A stretch of DNA of 58,966 bases from positions 1-58,966 of the forward strand of contig JACQUZ010000092.1 in assembly GCA_016210055.1 (NCBI GenBank), in the 5' to 3' direction. This document shows, piece after piece, positions 32,452 through 40,858 of the stretch (position 1 is its first letter; each line of letters starts with the position of its first letter). Under the pieces are notes generated by a model, which made no database searches, had not been told where the DNA came from, and worked only from the letters and a program-made list of their open reading frames with translations. The position numbers were made by a program, and so were the translations under genes. The stretch is from Deltaproteobacteria bacterium. Lineage in GTDB: Bacteria > Myxococcota_A > Polyangia > Haliangiales > SHYZ01.

Positions 32452-33916
32452 TTCATTCCAAAAGCGCAAGGTCGAATTCGTGCCCTGCGTGCCGGGAGAA
32501 GTCCGCATGTACCTGTGCGGCCCTACCGTGCAAAGCTCGCCACACATTGGGCATGCCCGGGGTGCCGTAGCCTTTGACGTGGTACGCAGGACCTTCGCCT
32601 GGCGCGGATACAAGGTAACGTTTGTCCGAAATATCACGGACATCGACGACAAGATCATCAAGCGAGCGGCAGAGCTCGGCATGACGCCCAAGGAGCTCGC
32701 GCAGCGCCACGCCGATGACTACCGCGCAAGCATGGCCGCAGTCGGGGTCTCGCCGCCAGACCACGAGCCTCTCGTCACAGAAAACATCCCGCAAATCATC
32801 AGCCTGATTGGTCGGCTTATCGACCGAGGCTGTGCGTACCCCTCGGGCGGAGACGTGTACTTCGCTGTCGAATCGTTTCCAGCGTACGGCGCGCTCAGCG
32901 GCCAGACCATCGAGGAGCTACGGGCAGGAGCACGCGTCGAGCCAGGGGAGCACAAGCGAAACCCTCTCGACTTCGCGCTCTGGAAGGCAGCGAAGCCAGG
33001 GGAGCCCTTCTGGGAATCGCCCTGGGGTCCTGGGCGCCCGGGGTGGCATATCGAGTGCTCCGCCATGACCATGCGTTACCTTGGAGACACGTTCGACATC
33101 CACGGCGGCGGCAAGGACCTAGTGTTTCCGCACCACGAGAACGAAATCGCGCAATCCCAGGGTGCAACCGGTCCAGGGACCTTTTCGCGCTACTGGATGC
33201 ACAACGGGTTCGTCAATTTCAACGACGAGAAGATGTCCAAGTCCCTCGGAAACGTCTTCCTCGTCTCCGACCTCACAAAGAAGTACGAAGGCGAAACCGT
33301 TCGTTTCTTCCTCATCCAAACCCACTATCGGTCGCCCATCAACTTCGAGGTTGGTGAGAAGGACGCCCGTCCGGTTTTTCCAGGTCTCGAAGAGGCCGAG
33401 CGTCGACTCGACTATTTCTACTCCACCCTCTTGCGCCTCGAGGACTTTCTAGGCGAGCAGCGGGAAGCAAGCGGCCCCGTGCTTGCCGACGCCGAGCGCT
33501 TGATTCCAGCCCTCCAGGAAGCGATGGACGACGATTTCAACACCTCTGTCGCCGTTGCTGAGCTGGGAGAAGCCGCGAAGCTGGCGAACAAGCTCATGGA
33601 TGACCCAAAGTCGGCGCCCAAGGACCTCCGACGACGCAGCTTGGCGCGCCTCTACAACGACATCCGAGGTGCCGGGACCGGTGCCCTTGGCCTCTTCGGG
33701 CAAGATCCCCGTGCTTTCGTGGTTCGTCGTCGCTCGCGCCTGGCCGCCACCAAGGGGATCGACGAAGCAGCGATAGAAAACCGTCTCGTCTTGCGGGAAA
33801 CCGCACGAAAGGCAAAGGACTTCGCTCACGCAGACCAGCTCCGGGCAGAGCTGCGCGACCTTGGGGTTGAGGTCATGGATACGCCACGAGGACCCGATTG
33901 GCGCATCAGGGAGTAG
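32429..33916 (+). CDS. cysS: cysteinyl-tRNA synthetase
   Basis: CysRS charges tRNA-Cys. The class I motifs are present: LCGPTVQSSPHIGHARGAVAFDVVRR (HIGH-type, with a zinc-binding Cys), WHIECSAM (zinc), DIHGGGKDLVFPHHENEIAQSQ and KMSKSLGN (KMSKS). Size is about 495 residues, normal. No ATG is available at the start. Of three in-frame TTG codons (32414, 32423, 32429), 32429 fits best because a GAAGGAG site ends 6 bases upstream. Confidence 0.95.
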   Translation: MATLRLFDSFQKRKVEFVPCVPGEVRMYLCGPTVQSSPHIGHARGAVAFDVVRRTFAWRGYKVTFVRNITDIDDKIIKRAAELGMTPKELAQRHADDYRASMAAVGVSPPDHEPLVTENIPQIISLIGRLIDRGCAYPSGGDVYFAVESFPAYGALSGQTIEELRAGARVEPGEHKRNPLDFALWKAAKPGEPFWESPWGPGRPGWHIECSAMTMRYLGDTFDIHGGGKDLVFPHHENEIAQSQGATGPGTFSRYWMHNGFVNFNDEKMSKSLGNVFLVSDLTKKYEGETVRFFLIQTHYRSPINFEVGEKDARPVFPGLEEAERRLDYFYSTLLRLEDFLGEQREASGPVLADAERLIPALQEAMDDDFNTSVAVAELGEAAKLANKLMDDPKSAPKDLRRRSLARLYNDIRGAGTGALGLFGQDPRAFVVRRRSRLAATKGIDEAAIENRLVLRETARKAKDFAHADQLRAELRDLGVEVMDTPRGPDWRIRE

Positions 33917-33929
33917 CGAGGCGCGAGGC

Positions 33930-34931
33930 CTAGAGCTCCAGCTTCCTAAATCGACCCTCCACGAGCCGCCACCTTCCCGAGGGACCAGCGACCAATCCCT
34001 TAATCCCCGGCTCGGGCACGACATCAATTTCAACGCGACGCGCGCCCGAGGCGGGCTCTGGTCGGTAACCCACCGGAAGCTCCAAGAGTACCCTCGGACT
34101 TCCAGCGACTTCCACCACCCAGGTGCCCGCGCTGCTGACCAGCAGCCACTCGAGCGGGGACTTTCGGGTCAATTCCTCCTCGAGGACTGTAACGTCGCCA
34201 GCGCGGGGAAGGAAAATCCGGACCACCTTGCGCTGTCCACTTGCGAGCAGGACGTCCATCCCGCCATTTCTCGGCGTGAACGCAAAGCGAGCCCCTCGCG
34301 TGACCGTCTTGGCCTCGAGGCCAAGGGTCTTGAGCGCGTGATCCAGCGACCTGGCACCGGACACGACGACAGGCATCCCTGCCGTTGGCCGTGCTTGGCC
34401 CAGGAGGTCTGCGTCCGCTTCACGCTCCTCCTCGGTGTATAGCTTCGCGAGGCGCGTGGCCACTTGTTGATTCGGTCGCCTATGGAGCGACTCGCGGTAG
34501 TGCTCCTTGGCTTCGGCCCACGCCCCCTCGTCCTCGGCAATGCGCCCTAAGTTGTAGTATGCCGAACCCAGTGCCGAGTCGTCCGCTCCGACGAGCGCCA
34601 AGGCGTGCGTCGTCGCATCACGCGCCCCTTTCTTGTCCCCCACTTGCAAGCGGCACCAGCCGAGGTTGAGCCAGGCCTGTCCCAGTGAAGGATCTCCCTC
34701 AATCGCAAGCTCGTATTCGGACAGCGCCTCCCGCCACTTCCCAGCACGTGCAAGCCGGTCACCCTCGGCGTTCGCGGCACGGGCCGCCTCCGGGTCCACC
34801 TGCTGTAGGCGTGACGAGGCTTCGCGGGCGTCGGGAAACCTCGTGACGCTCGAGTCAACTCGCCCACGATCAACGTGGGCTTGCTCGCAGGAAGCCTGAA
34901 GAAGAAGAAGGAAGACCAGCGCCCGGCTCAC
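33930..34931 (-). CDS. TPR-containing lipoprotein
   Basis: The 333-residue protein has a lipoprotein signal ending LLQASC (Cys about residue 15). Residues 45-165 hold about three TPR units (AARAANAEGDRLARAGKWREALSEYELAI, QAWLNLGWCRLQVGDKKGA, SAYYNLGRIAEDEGAWAEAKEHY), which bind partner proteins. The C-terminal half is unassigned. It is the last gene of a minus-strand trio with the EF-hand protein and the His-rich N-domain protein. Confidence 0.8.
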   Translation of the reverse strand: MSRALVFLLLLQASCEQAHVDRGRVDSSVTRFPDAREASSRLQQVDPEAARAANAEGDRLARAGKWREALSEYELAIEGDPSLGQAWLNLGWCRLQVGDKKGARDATTHALALVGADDSALGSAYYNLGRIAEDEGAWAEAKEHYRESLHRRPNQQVATRLAKLYTEEEREADADLLGQARPTAGMPVVVSGARSLDHALKTLGLEAKTVTRGARFAFTPRNGGMDVLLASGQRKVVRIFLPRAGDVTVLEEELTRKSPLEWLLVSSAGTWVVEVAGSPRVLLELPVGYRPEPASGARRVEIDVVPEPGIKGLVAGPSGRWRLVEGRFRKLEL

Positions 34932-34936
34932 GCTCG

Positions 34937-35485
34937 CTAAGTTCTATCGCGGCTGCCGCGCACCGTAAACGTCAATGGTGCCCCATCTGAGGCCTCGCCA
35001 CCATGAAACCCGTCGCCCAGGCGGAGACCACTCGCCGTGGTTCGCACCTCGACCGGGGTCATGCTTCGCGGATTTCTCGAGCGCACAGAGACCTGAACCA
35101 AGTTTTCGCCCGCCTGCCAGCTCAATCTTCTCGAGGAGAACTGCCGAACCAGCACGATGCGCCCAGCCCCCCCAACGATTTCTAGAACAGACTTGCCGCC
35201 GCGAAGCCATGCCCGTCGATCGTTCACCGCGACCTCCAGTGAGTCCTGTAACTTCTTGGACAGGTAGCCTCGCAGCCTCTCTTTCTCGCGATGCTCCAGG
35301 CTTCCGCTTCCGTCTTGGTCGAACTGCTCGTGGAGCGCGGCAGCCTCCTCACCAGGAGGCACTTCATAGCGCGCGACGATCAGCGCCCGATTTCCGAGCT
35401 CCATGGAAATCGAAAGAGGCGAAACGCGCTCATGCGCAAGCGCGGTCGACCAGACGAATGAAAAGGCGAGCCAGGAGTACTTCAC
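34937..35485 (-). CDS. secreted EF-hand-type protein
   Basis: The 182-residue product has an N-terminal signal peptide (about 17 residues, ending TALA) and one EF-hand-like calcium loop, DQDGSGSLEHRE, about residues 56-67, with Asp/Ser/Glu at the expected positions. The rest is predicted beta-rich and not assigned. Its start overlaps the stop of the upstream gene by 4 bases (ATGA), and it is followed after 5 bases by the TPR lipoprotein, so the three are probably one operon. Confidence 0.78.
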   Translation of the reverse strand: MKYSWLAFSFVWSTALAHERVSPLSISMELGNRALIVARYEVPPGEEAAALHEQFDQDGSGSLEHREKERLRGYLSKKLQDSLEVAVNDRRAWLRGGKSVLEIVGGAGRIVLVRQFSSRRLSWQAGENLVQVSVRSRNPRSMTPVEVRTTASGLRLGDGFHGGEASDGAPLTFTVRGSRDRT

Positions 35486-36690
35486 GACTTGCTCGCATCC
35501 TCGCTCAGGTACGCGAGGATCACTTCGTCGAGGCTCTTCTCCGAGATGAGATCTTGGCCGAAGATGCTTTCCGGTGGCGTCGGGTCGGACGCCTCACGTG
35601 GATGGTCGCCAGTCCCAACCTGCTGCCCCACCTGGGAGCCTTGACCAATCACGAGTGGCGGGCTGCCCACGATAACTGCGGGCTTTGCTGGTGCAGCCTT
35701 GGGTGATGGTGACGCTCGCACAGCGAGCGCGGGTGTCGCCGGAACGACAGGCGCCTTTGTGGTGTGGGGCACTTGGTTGGCGGGGCTGCCCGACATGCGC
35801 TCCGATCGCACTGGTGCCCCTAGCCCCTCCGAAGTGGGACTTGGTGGTGGGTGGGTGGGCTTGGATTGTGGACTGTCGCTTGGGCGTCCCAGCGACTGAG
35901 TGCCCGCATTGCCAACGCGGCCGCTCTTCTCGAACGGCCGCTCTTGCATCCCCGGGCGAGAAACCCAGACCGTGGACACCGGTGCTTGGGGCTTTGCATG
36001 CTTTGCAGACGGAACAGGCGTGGCCTCGACGACCGGCTGCGAGGAGAGCTTCTGGAACGCGGCAGAAAGATCTACGTCACCCTCCTCACCGATGGGATCA
36101 TGCACGTGCCATGCAGACGCAGGAGTCATCCGGCGCTCAGCGACTTGCGGCCCAATCGGAAGAGGCACGGTAACCGCCGCATCGTCGTCATCCAGCATCG
36201 CGGCGAGCGGATCGAACGAATCCGCGGCCCCGTCCAGCGATGGGTCCTTGCCCCCGAGCGAGCCCTCCTTAGCCACCCGCTGGTGCTCGGCAGGAACTTC
36301 GGGCAGCTCCATGGGCACCGTGAGCTCGGGACCCTTGTCCTCCGGAATCGAGTCAGCTGTCTCCTGAGTGTTGTCAGCTAGAGCTGGGGCTGGGCCCAGG
36401 TACCTCTCGATCTTATCGTCGTACTTACCTTTCTTGAGCTCCTTGAGCACCGACTTGTGCTGGGCTTGCATCAGCGAGCGGACAACCTCGACGTCGGCCT
36501 CCGCGTCGTAGACCATCTTCTTGGTGGTGATGATCACGCCTTCGTGGAAGAGGTGCGTAAACAGGTGAGGGTTCTGGACGCCTGAATCCTCCGTCTGGAC
36601 GTGGAACAACCAGCCGCGATGACGGATGTTGTGGTTGAACCCATGTACCGGCGAGCGCGGCTTCGGCACGGCAGCGGACCATTCTAGCAC
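35482..36690 (-). CDS. conserved protein with N-terminal FNHNIRHRGWLFHVQTED domain and disordered linker
   Basis: The 402-residue protein has an N-terminal domain of about 100 residues (GFNHNIRHRGWLFHVQTED, then NPHLFTHLFHEGVIITTKK), a long Pro/Ser/Ala-rich low-complexity middle of about 250 residues, and a short C-terminal block SEKSLDEVILAYLSED. I know similar N- and C-terminal blocks only as uncharacterised proteins in myxobacteria. The disordered middle suggests a scaffold or adaptor. GTG start at 36690. It is divergent from the DUF1232 gene, with about 100 bases between them. Confidence 0.7.
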   Translation of the reverse strand: MLEWSAAVPKPRSPVHGFNHNIRHRGWLFHVQTEDSGVQNPHLFTHLFHEGVIITTKKMVYDAEADVEVVRSLMQAQHKSVLKELKKGKYDDKIERYLGPAPALADNTQETADSIPEDKGPELTVPMELPEVPAEHQRVAKEGSLGGKDPSLDGAADSFDPLAAMLDDDDAAVTVPLPIGPQVAERRMTPASAWHVHDPIGEEGDVDLSAAFQKLSSQPVVEATPVPSAKHAKPQAPVSTVWVSRPGMQERPFEKSGRVGNAGTQSLGRPSDSPQSKPTHPPPSPTSEGLGAPVRSERMSGSPANQVPHTTKAPVVPATPALAVRASPSPKAAPAKPAVIVGSPPLVIGQGSQVGQQVGTGDHPREASDPTPPESIFGQDLISEKSLDEVILAYLSEDASKS

Positions 36691-36793
36691 GCCTATTGGC
36701 AGAGCCGAGCGATCACTTGCGCGTTCGTCCCACCTGCTTGAAAATCGAACCGTTAGTTGCTAGGAACATGGCTCTCGTACGAAAGGAACGATC

Positions 36794-37378
36794 TTGTCGA
36801 CCCCGCGCGATTTGGAGCGGCGCTACCTCCACACCTTGAAGAGCTGGTTGGTCTCGTTACCACACGACCTCAAGGTGCTTTTCGAAGCCAAGGACGATCC
36901 CAACCTCGAGCGCCCGGCACGAGAGACGGCTGCAGGAGCTATCCTGTACGTGCTGAACACCGAGCCCGGTGAGCACGATTTCGTCGGGTTCGCCGACGAC
37001 GCCATCCTCCTCCGTGAGGCATTGCGGGCAGTCGTGCAAGAAGGCGGCGAAGGGGCCGTCGACTTCAAATCGCGCTTCGAAGAGCACTACGCAACTCTCG
37101 ACAACGACCTCACGCTTTGCCAAGAGGTGATGGGGGAAACGTACACGTGGCTGGCGGGAAAGATCGCCGACCTCCAAAAGCTCGTCTACAAGGGGAAAAA
37201 GGTCTCGCAGTATCTCGACGATGAAGAGGACAGCGAGCTTCTGTACGAAGACGGCCTCGCCTTTGCGACCGAGTACCCTATCGATGAGGAGCAGCTCTCG
37301 ATGCGGGTGAAGAAGGCCGAGACGATTCTTGAGCCACTCCGTCGCAGGGCAGCCAGCGAGAAGAAGAAGATCGCTTAG
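36794..37378 (+). CDS. DUF1232-like protein
   Basis: The 194-residue protein contains AAGAILYVLNTEPGEHDFVGFADDAILLREALRAVV (about residues 47-80), which fits the short DUF1232/YkvA pattern (hydrophobic stretch, then a loop, then VDDA). The rest is charged and helical, including a KKGKK-type basic region and a long C-terminal helix. The TTG start at 36794 has a GAAAGGA site. No function is known. It converges with murI (25-base gap). Confidence 0.65.
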   Translation: MSTPRDLERRYLHTLKSWLVSLPHDLKVLFEAKDDPNLERPARETAAGAILYVLNTEPGEHDFVGFADDAILLREALRAVVQEGGEGAVDFKSRFEEHYATLDNDLTLCQEVMGETYTWLAGKIADLQKLVYKGKKVSQYLDDEEDSELLYEDGLAFATEYPIDEEQLSMRVKKAETILEPLRRRAASEKKKIA

Positions 37379-37403
37379 CCAAGGAACGGCAGCCGACCGC
37401 GCC

Positions 37404-38237
37404 CTAGAGGTCGACCTGCTCGAAATCGCCCACCGATTCCCCGAGGAACCTAGACGCCAGCTCGCCCAGGCGGGAGGCGTCCGAAACAAAACACCGCAGC
37501 TGTCCGCCCATGCTCCGCTCGCCCAGCGATTCCACCTGGATTTCGCCGCGGGAGACCAAGACATCCCGAGCGGCATGTGCCATGGCCGTAGCAGAGTCCA
37601 CGAGAGTCACGCTGCGTCCGAACGCATCCCTAGCCGCAACCTGAAGCATTGATGAAAGCAGCGGGTAGTGGGTGCAACCCAAGACGAGCGTGTCAATCGC
37701 AGGGTCCTTGGCCGCAAGCTCGCGCAGGTATCGCCGTGCCACGGCAAGAGTGATTTCGTCATCGGTCCACCCCTCTTCCGCCAGCGGAACCAAGAGCGGG
37801 CAGGCCTGACCCGTTACCGAGATGGAGGGATTCAACCTCTTGAGGGCTTCTTCGTACGCGCGGGATCGGATGGTCCCCAAGGTGCCGATTACGCCCACGT
37901 GACCGGCCTGCGTCACACCAGCGGCAGCCCTTGCACCTGGCTCGACGGCCCCAAGGACCGGCACCTCGAACGCATTTCTCAGGACCGGAAGTGCATGCGC
38001 CGACGCGGTGTTGCATGCCACCATGAGGAGCTTGACCCTGTACTTGAGTAGGAAGCGAGCGCACGCCAAGGAATACCGCGCCACTGTTTCGGGGCTCTTC
38101 GAGCCATACGGGACCCGCGCCGTATCCCCCAAGTAAAACACTTCCTCGCCTGGCAGTTGAGCGCGAAGCGCCCGAACAACCGTGAGCCCACCAACGCCGG
38201 AATCAAACACGCCAATGGGAGCTTGGGTTCTTTGCAC
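37404..38237 (-). CDS. murI: glutamate racemase
   Basis: MurI makes D-glutamate for the peptidoglycan stem. The 277-residue protein has [28 protein letters not shown], the first catalytic Cys in [18 protein letters not shown] and the second catalytic Cys in LGCTHYPLL. All active-site features are present. It is a cell-wall gene separate from the dcw block. Confidence 0.96.
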   Translation of the reverse strand: MQRTQAPIGVFDSGVGGLTVVRALRAQLPGEEVFYLGDTARVPYGSKSPETVARYSLACARFLLKYRVKLLMVACNTASAHALPVLRNAFEVPVLGAVEPGARAAAGVTQAGHVGVIGTLGTIRSRAYEEALKRLNPSISVTGQACPLLVPLAEEGWTDDEITLAVARRYLRELAAKDPAIDTLVLGCTHYPLLSSMLQVAARDAFGRSVTLVDSATAMAHAARDVLVSRGEIQVESLGERSMGGQLRCFVSDASRLGELASRFLGESVGDFEQVDL

Positions 38238-38309
38238 CGTCGTACCTTACGTGACCGCCCGGCGGCTCGCAACTTGGCTACGAAGCTTGCCGGCGCCAAC
38301 CGCTGATGG

Positions 38310-38513
38310 CTACTTGGCCAGCCCCTGGAGGAGGGGTTCTACCTGGCCATTCGGATCTTGATGGGAGAAAGAACGCTCCACCGCGTCCTGGTATTTCCAG
38401 ACTAGCTCCAAGAAAGTCATGGGCTTGCACTGCAGCGAGCCATAAAAACTGCCGATTCCAGGGAACAGGCGTTCGGCCAAGTCAAAATGACTCTCATTGA
38501 TCAAGCCCTTCAT
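38310..38513 (-). CDS. small hypothetical protein
   Basis: The 67-residue product has no signal or membrane segment and one Cys. A possible GTGGGGA ribosome binding site precedes the ATG at 38513; a TTG at 38531 would add 6 residues. It contains a mixed hydrophobic stretch (KPMTFLELVWKYQDAVERSF) that may be a helix. Family not recognised. It is divergent from the next + strand gene. Confidence 0.5.
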   Translation of the reverse strand: MKGLINESHFDLAERLFPGIGSFYGSLQCKPMTFLELVWKYQDAVERSFSHQDPNGQVEPLLQGLAK

Positions 38514-38647
38514 GTCCCCACCGTAAAGCAATACTCACGCCACTAGGCGACCGGCTGGTCTATTTGGCTTGACTGGTCAAGCCTCGCACGTACTATTCAA
38601 CTTGATTTTTCGAATAACCAATAACTTCTGCGCCTCTGGCGAAGGAG

Positions 38648-38836
38648 GTGCCCCTTGGGGAGTTCAAGATAGAATTCAGCGGTCGCGATCGAGCCCACGT
38701 CAAGCGAAAGGCGCTCGACTACTGGTACAACCACCGGGATTTTCTCAAGTTGAGCCTTCGCGACTTCTTCTCTCGTTGTCGCCTGAGCTCGGACGAGCGT
38801 ACGATCACCTTCTCGTACGAAGAAACGCCCCGCTAG
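38648..38836 (+). CDS. small hypothetical protein, start uncertain
   Basis: The open frame gives 62 residues (FKIEFSGRDRAHVKRKALDYWYNHRDFLKLSLRDFF...), mixed charged and aromatic and probably structured. The GTG at 38648 is inside a GGAGG sequence, which is too close for normal initiation, and no other ATG, GTG or TTG is in frame upstream. It lies 21 bases before the HD-domain gene and may be cotranscribed. I do not recognise the family. Confidence 0.45.
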   Translation: MPLGEFKIEFSGRDRAHVKRKALDYWYNHRDFLKLSLRDFFSRCRLSSDERTITFSYEETPR

Positions 38837-38857
38837 CGGTTGGCGACAATAACGCCC

Positions 38858-39826
38858 ATGGAACAAGAGACGGAGCTTTTTCTAGCGCCCGACGGTGCCG
38901 AGTTGGCGGCTCGCGTTCGGGAGCTCATTCGCGCGGATAGCGGCGCAATCCTTCGCTTTGCTTCGGCCATCGCGGAGACAGGACAGGTTCCTCAGCCCGC
39001 GATTGCTCGCGCCTCGAGTGAAGAGGTATCCGCAATAGACCGCCTCTCCCCCGACATCGTCCGGGCCGAGCTCACGCGAACGCTCGTGTCTCGACATGTT
39101 CACCTGGCCCTGCAGTTCCTCCACGACGTAGGCGTCATAGCGAAGCTCCTTCCGGAGCTCGAGGCTACAGTCGATTTCTCTCAGGAAGCAGGGCGCAAGC
39201 ACAAGGACGTCTGGGAGCACACCAAGCAGGTCGTGCGCCAATCCGTCCCCAACCCGACTGTACGCTGGGCCGCCCTTCTTCATGACATCGGCAAGGTTCC
39301 CACGCGGACCTTCACCGCAGACGGCAAGGTGCACTTTCACGGCCACGCCGAGGTGGGCGCCCGCATGTTCGACCGCATCTCGCGCCGACTCGGCATCGAG
39401 TCACCGTTTCGACAGAAGGTGCGCTTCCTCATCCTCCACCACTTGCGAGCGGGCCAGTACTCGGCTTCCTGGACCGATAGCGCAGTGCGGCGATTTGACC
39501 GTGAAATGAGTGAGAATCTTGCAGATCTCCTCGACTTGTCTCGCGCCGACATTACGTCCAAGCGCCCGGGCCGGAGACAAGAGCTCTTGAGGCAGATCCA
39601 CGAGCTTGCCGAGCGCATTCAAACTGTACGGGAGCTCGATGCCAAGCAGCCGCCACTCCCGACCGGCCTGGGAACCGCCATCTCCGAGCGATACGGAATC
39701 CCTCCGTCGCGGAAGATCGGTGAGCTGAAGCAGGCACTGGAGGATGCTGTCGAGGAGGGCCTTCTCGAGGAGCGCCGGGAAAGTGAGTACTACTTGGAGT
39801 GGCTGGACAAGAGCGGCCTTGTGTAG
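38858..39826 (+). CDS. HD-domain protein related to the C-terminal half of CCA-adding enzyme
   Basis: The 322-residue protein resembles the part of bacterial tRNA nucleotidyltransferase/poly(A) polymerase after the catalytic domain: [15 protein letters not shown]... [17 protein letters not shown], then an HD phosphohydrolase domain with [29 protein letters not shown] and LILHHLRAG. The N-terminal nucleotidyltransferase domain with its GxxxRD signature is absent and replaced by about 60 unrelated residues. So it is not a complete CCA enzyme; a phosphodiesterase/phosphatase is possible. The ATG at 38858 is chosen over the TTG at 38840. Confidence 0.75.
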   Translation: MEQETELFLAPDGAELAARVRELIRADSGAILRFASAIAETGQVPQPAIARASSEEVSAIDRLSPDIVRAELTRTLVSRHVHLALQFLHDVGVIAKLLPELEATVDFSQEAGRKHKDVWEHTKQVVRQSVPNPTVRWAALLHDIGKVPTRTFTADGKVHFHGHAEVGARMFDRISRRLGIESPFRQKVRFLILHHLRAGQYSASWTDSAVRRFDREMSENLADLLDLSRADITSKRPGRRQELLRQIHELAERIQTVRELDAKQPPLPTGLGTAISERYGIPPSRKIGELKQALEDAVEEGLLEERRESEYYLEWLDKSGLV

Positions 39827-39829
39827 TCG

Positions 39830-40754
39830 CTAGGACTTGTTGCTTTGAATCGAAATCCGCACCGGATCAAGGCGCACTCCAGGCAGGAGTTCCGGGTGGC
39901 TAAGAACTGCTAGGCCTGGATGCTCGCCGGCAAGAAGCTTCCTGACATGGCGACGGATTTCCGGACTGGTGAGAACGACGGAGTGCCGCGCGACAGAACC
40001 TCGCGCCACTTCCCGCCGCACCGCCTCGAGAATGTCGCGCGAGAGGGCTGGCTCGAGTGAGAGGTACTTCTCTCCGTTCACGCCAGCGATGGAATCCCGC
40101 AACACGTCCTCGATGGCTGGATCCAGGACAAGGACTTCCGGCTCACGGCACGCCCGCCCCTTTTCTGCGAGCGCGCCCAAGATATGCCGAAGGTTGCGAC
40201 CTCCCTAACCAAGTCGGGGTGGGTTCGCTCGAGATCTTTGAGGAGCGCCTGGGTTTCATCGCCGTCGATGGCCAGTTGCTTGCCAGGCAAGGCATCCAAG
40301 GCAAAACGCGCCGAGACCTGTGCGATCCTCTCGGCCCCTTCGTAATGACCACGAATTGGACAATGGTAATGATGACAAAGAGAATCGCTCCCACGACGAA
40401 GTTACCGCGCACTGCCAAGGCACCGACGGCGCGAATGACTTCGCCGGCATCGGCCTGAAGGAGAATCAGGCGCGTCGAGCTCACGTTGAGGGCAAGCAGG
40501 AACAAGGTGGCAAGCAGGAGAATCGACGGGAAGGAGGCAAAACGTAACGCATCAGTCACGTAGGTGGTAGAGACCAAGAGAAGAACAGAAACTGCAATAT
40601 TGAGTGAAATGAGGAGGTCCAGGAGCAGTGTCGGCAAGGGCACGATCATCATGCCGACAATCGCCACCACCCAGGCGGCCAACACCACATCGGCCCGAGC
40701 CACGAGTAACCCCGCGATTTCACCAAACCTTGTCGTCTCTCGCCTGGAAAGCAC
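39830..40754 (-). pseudogene. decayed type III secretion/flagellar export gate gene (sctV/flhA)
   Basis: Three fragments in three frames match the start and end of SctV/FlhA. Fragment A (40754 to about 40335): N-terminal membrane part (LPTLLLDLLISLNIAVSVLLL, FPSILLLATLFLLALNVSSTRLIL, FVVITKG). A one-base deletion in the AAGGGGCCGAG stretch at 40333-40338 shifts the frame into fragment B (ERIAQVSARFALDALPGKQLAIDGD). After this, several hundred codons are missing and the text jumps to LLKDLERTHPDLVREV. A further deletion changes frame again to fragment C (NLRHILGALAEKG..., DPAIEDVLRDSIAGVNGEKYLSLEP), which also lacks about 30 residues. At least one frameshift and two or three deletions are present. 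It is clearly dead. No other type III secretion gene lies in the window. Confidence 0.9.
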
Positions 40755-40820
40755 GGCGGCGCACTTTACCCTTTACTGGCAAGTGGTGGGAAGCGCGCTA
40801 GATTTGGAGGAGCTGGCCTG

Positions 40821-40826
40821 TATAAT
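40821..40826 (+). promoter_or_regulatory. TATAAT -10 element before the ClpX paralogue
   Basis: A perfect TATAAT lies 32 bases before the ATG at 40859, so a transcript would have a leader of about 26 bases. No good -35 hexamer lies 16-18 bases upstream, so an activator or extended -10 might be used. This would be the promoter of the ClpX-like gene. Confidence 0.45.
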
Positions 40827-40858
40827 TTCGATCAACGCGCGAGCGAGCAAGGCCTGAC

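Noticed and set aside
40143..40754. Intact small membrane protein of 203 residues
   Set aside because: The first 140 residues match the SctV/FlhA N-terminus, after which the frame runs into Ser/Arg/Pro-rich nonsense while the homologous text continues in another frame.
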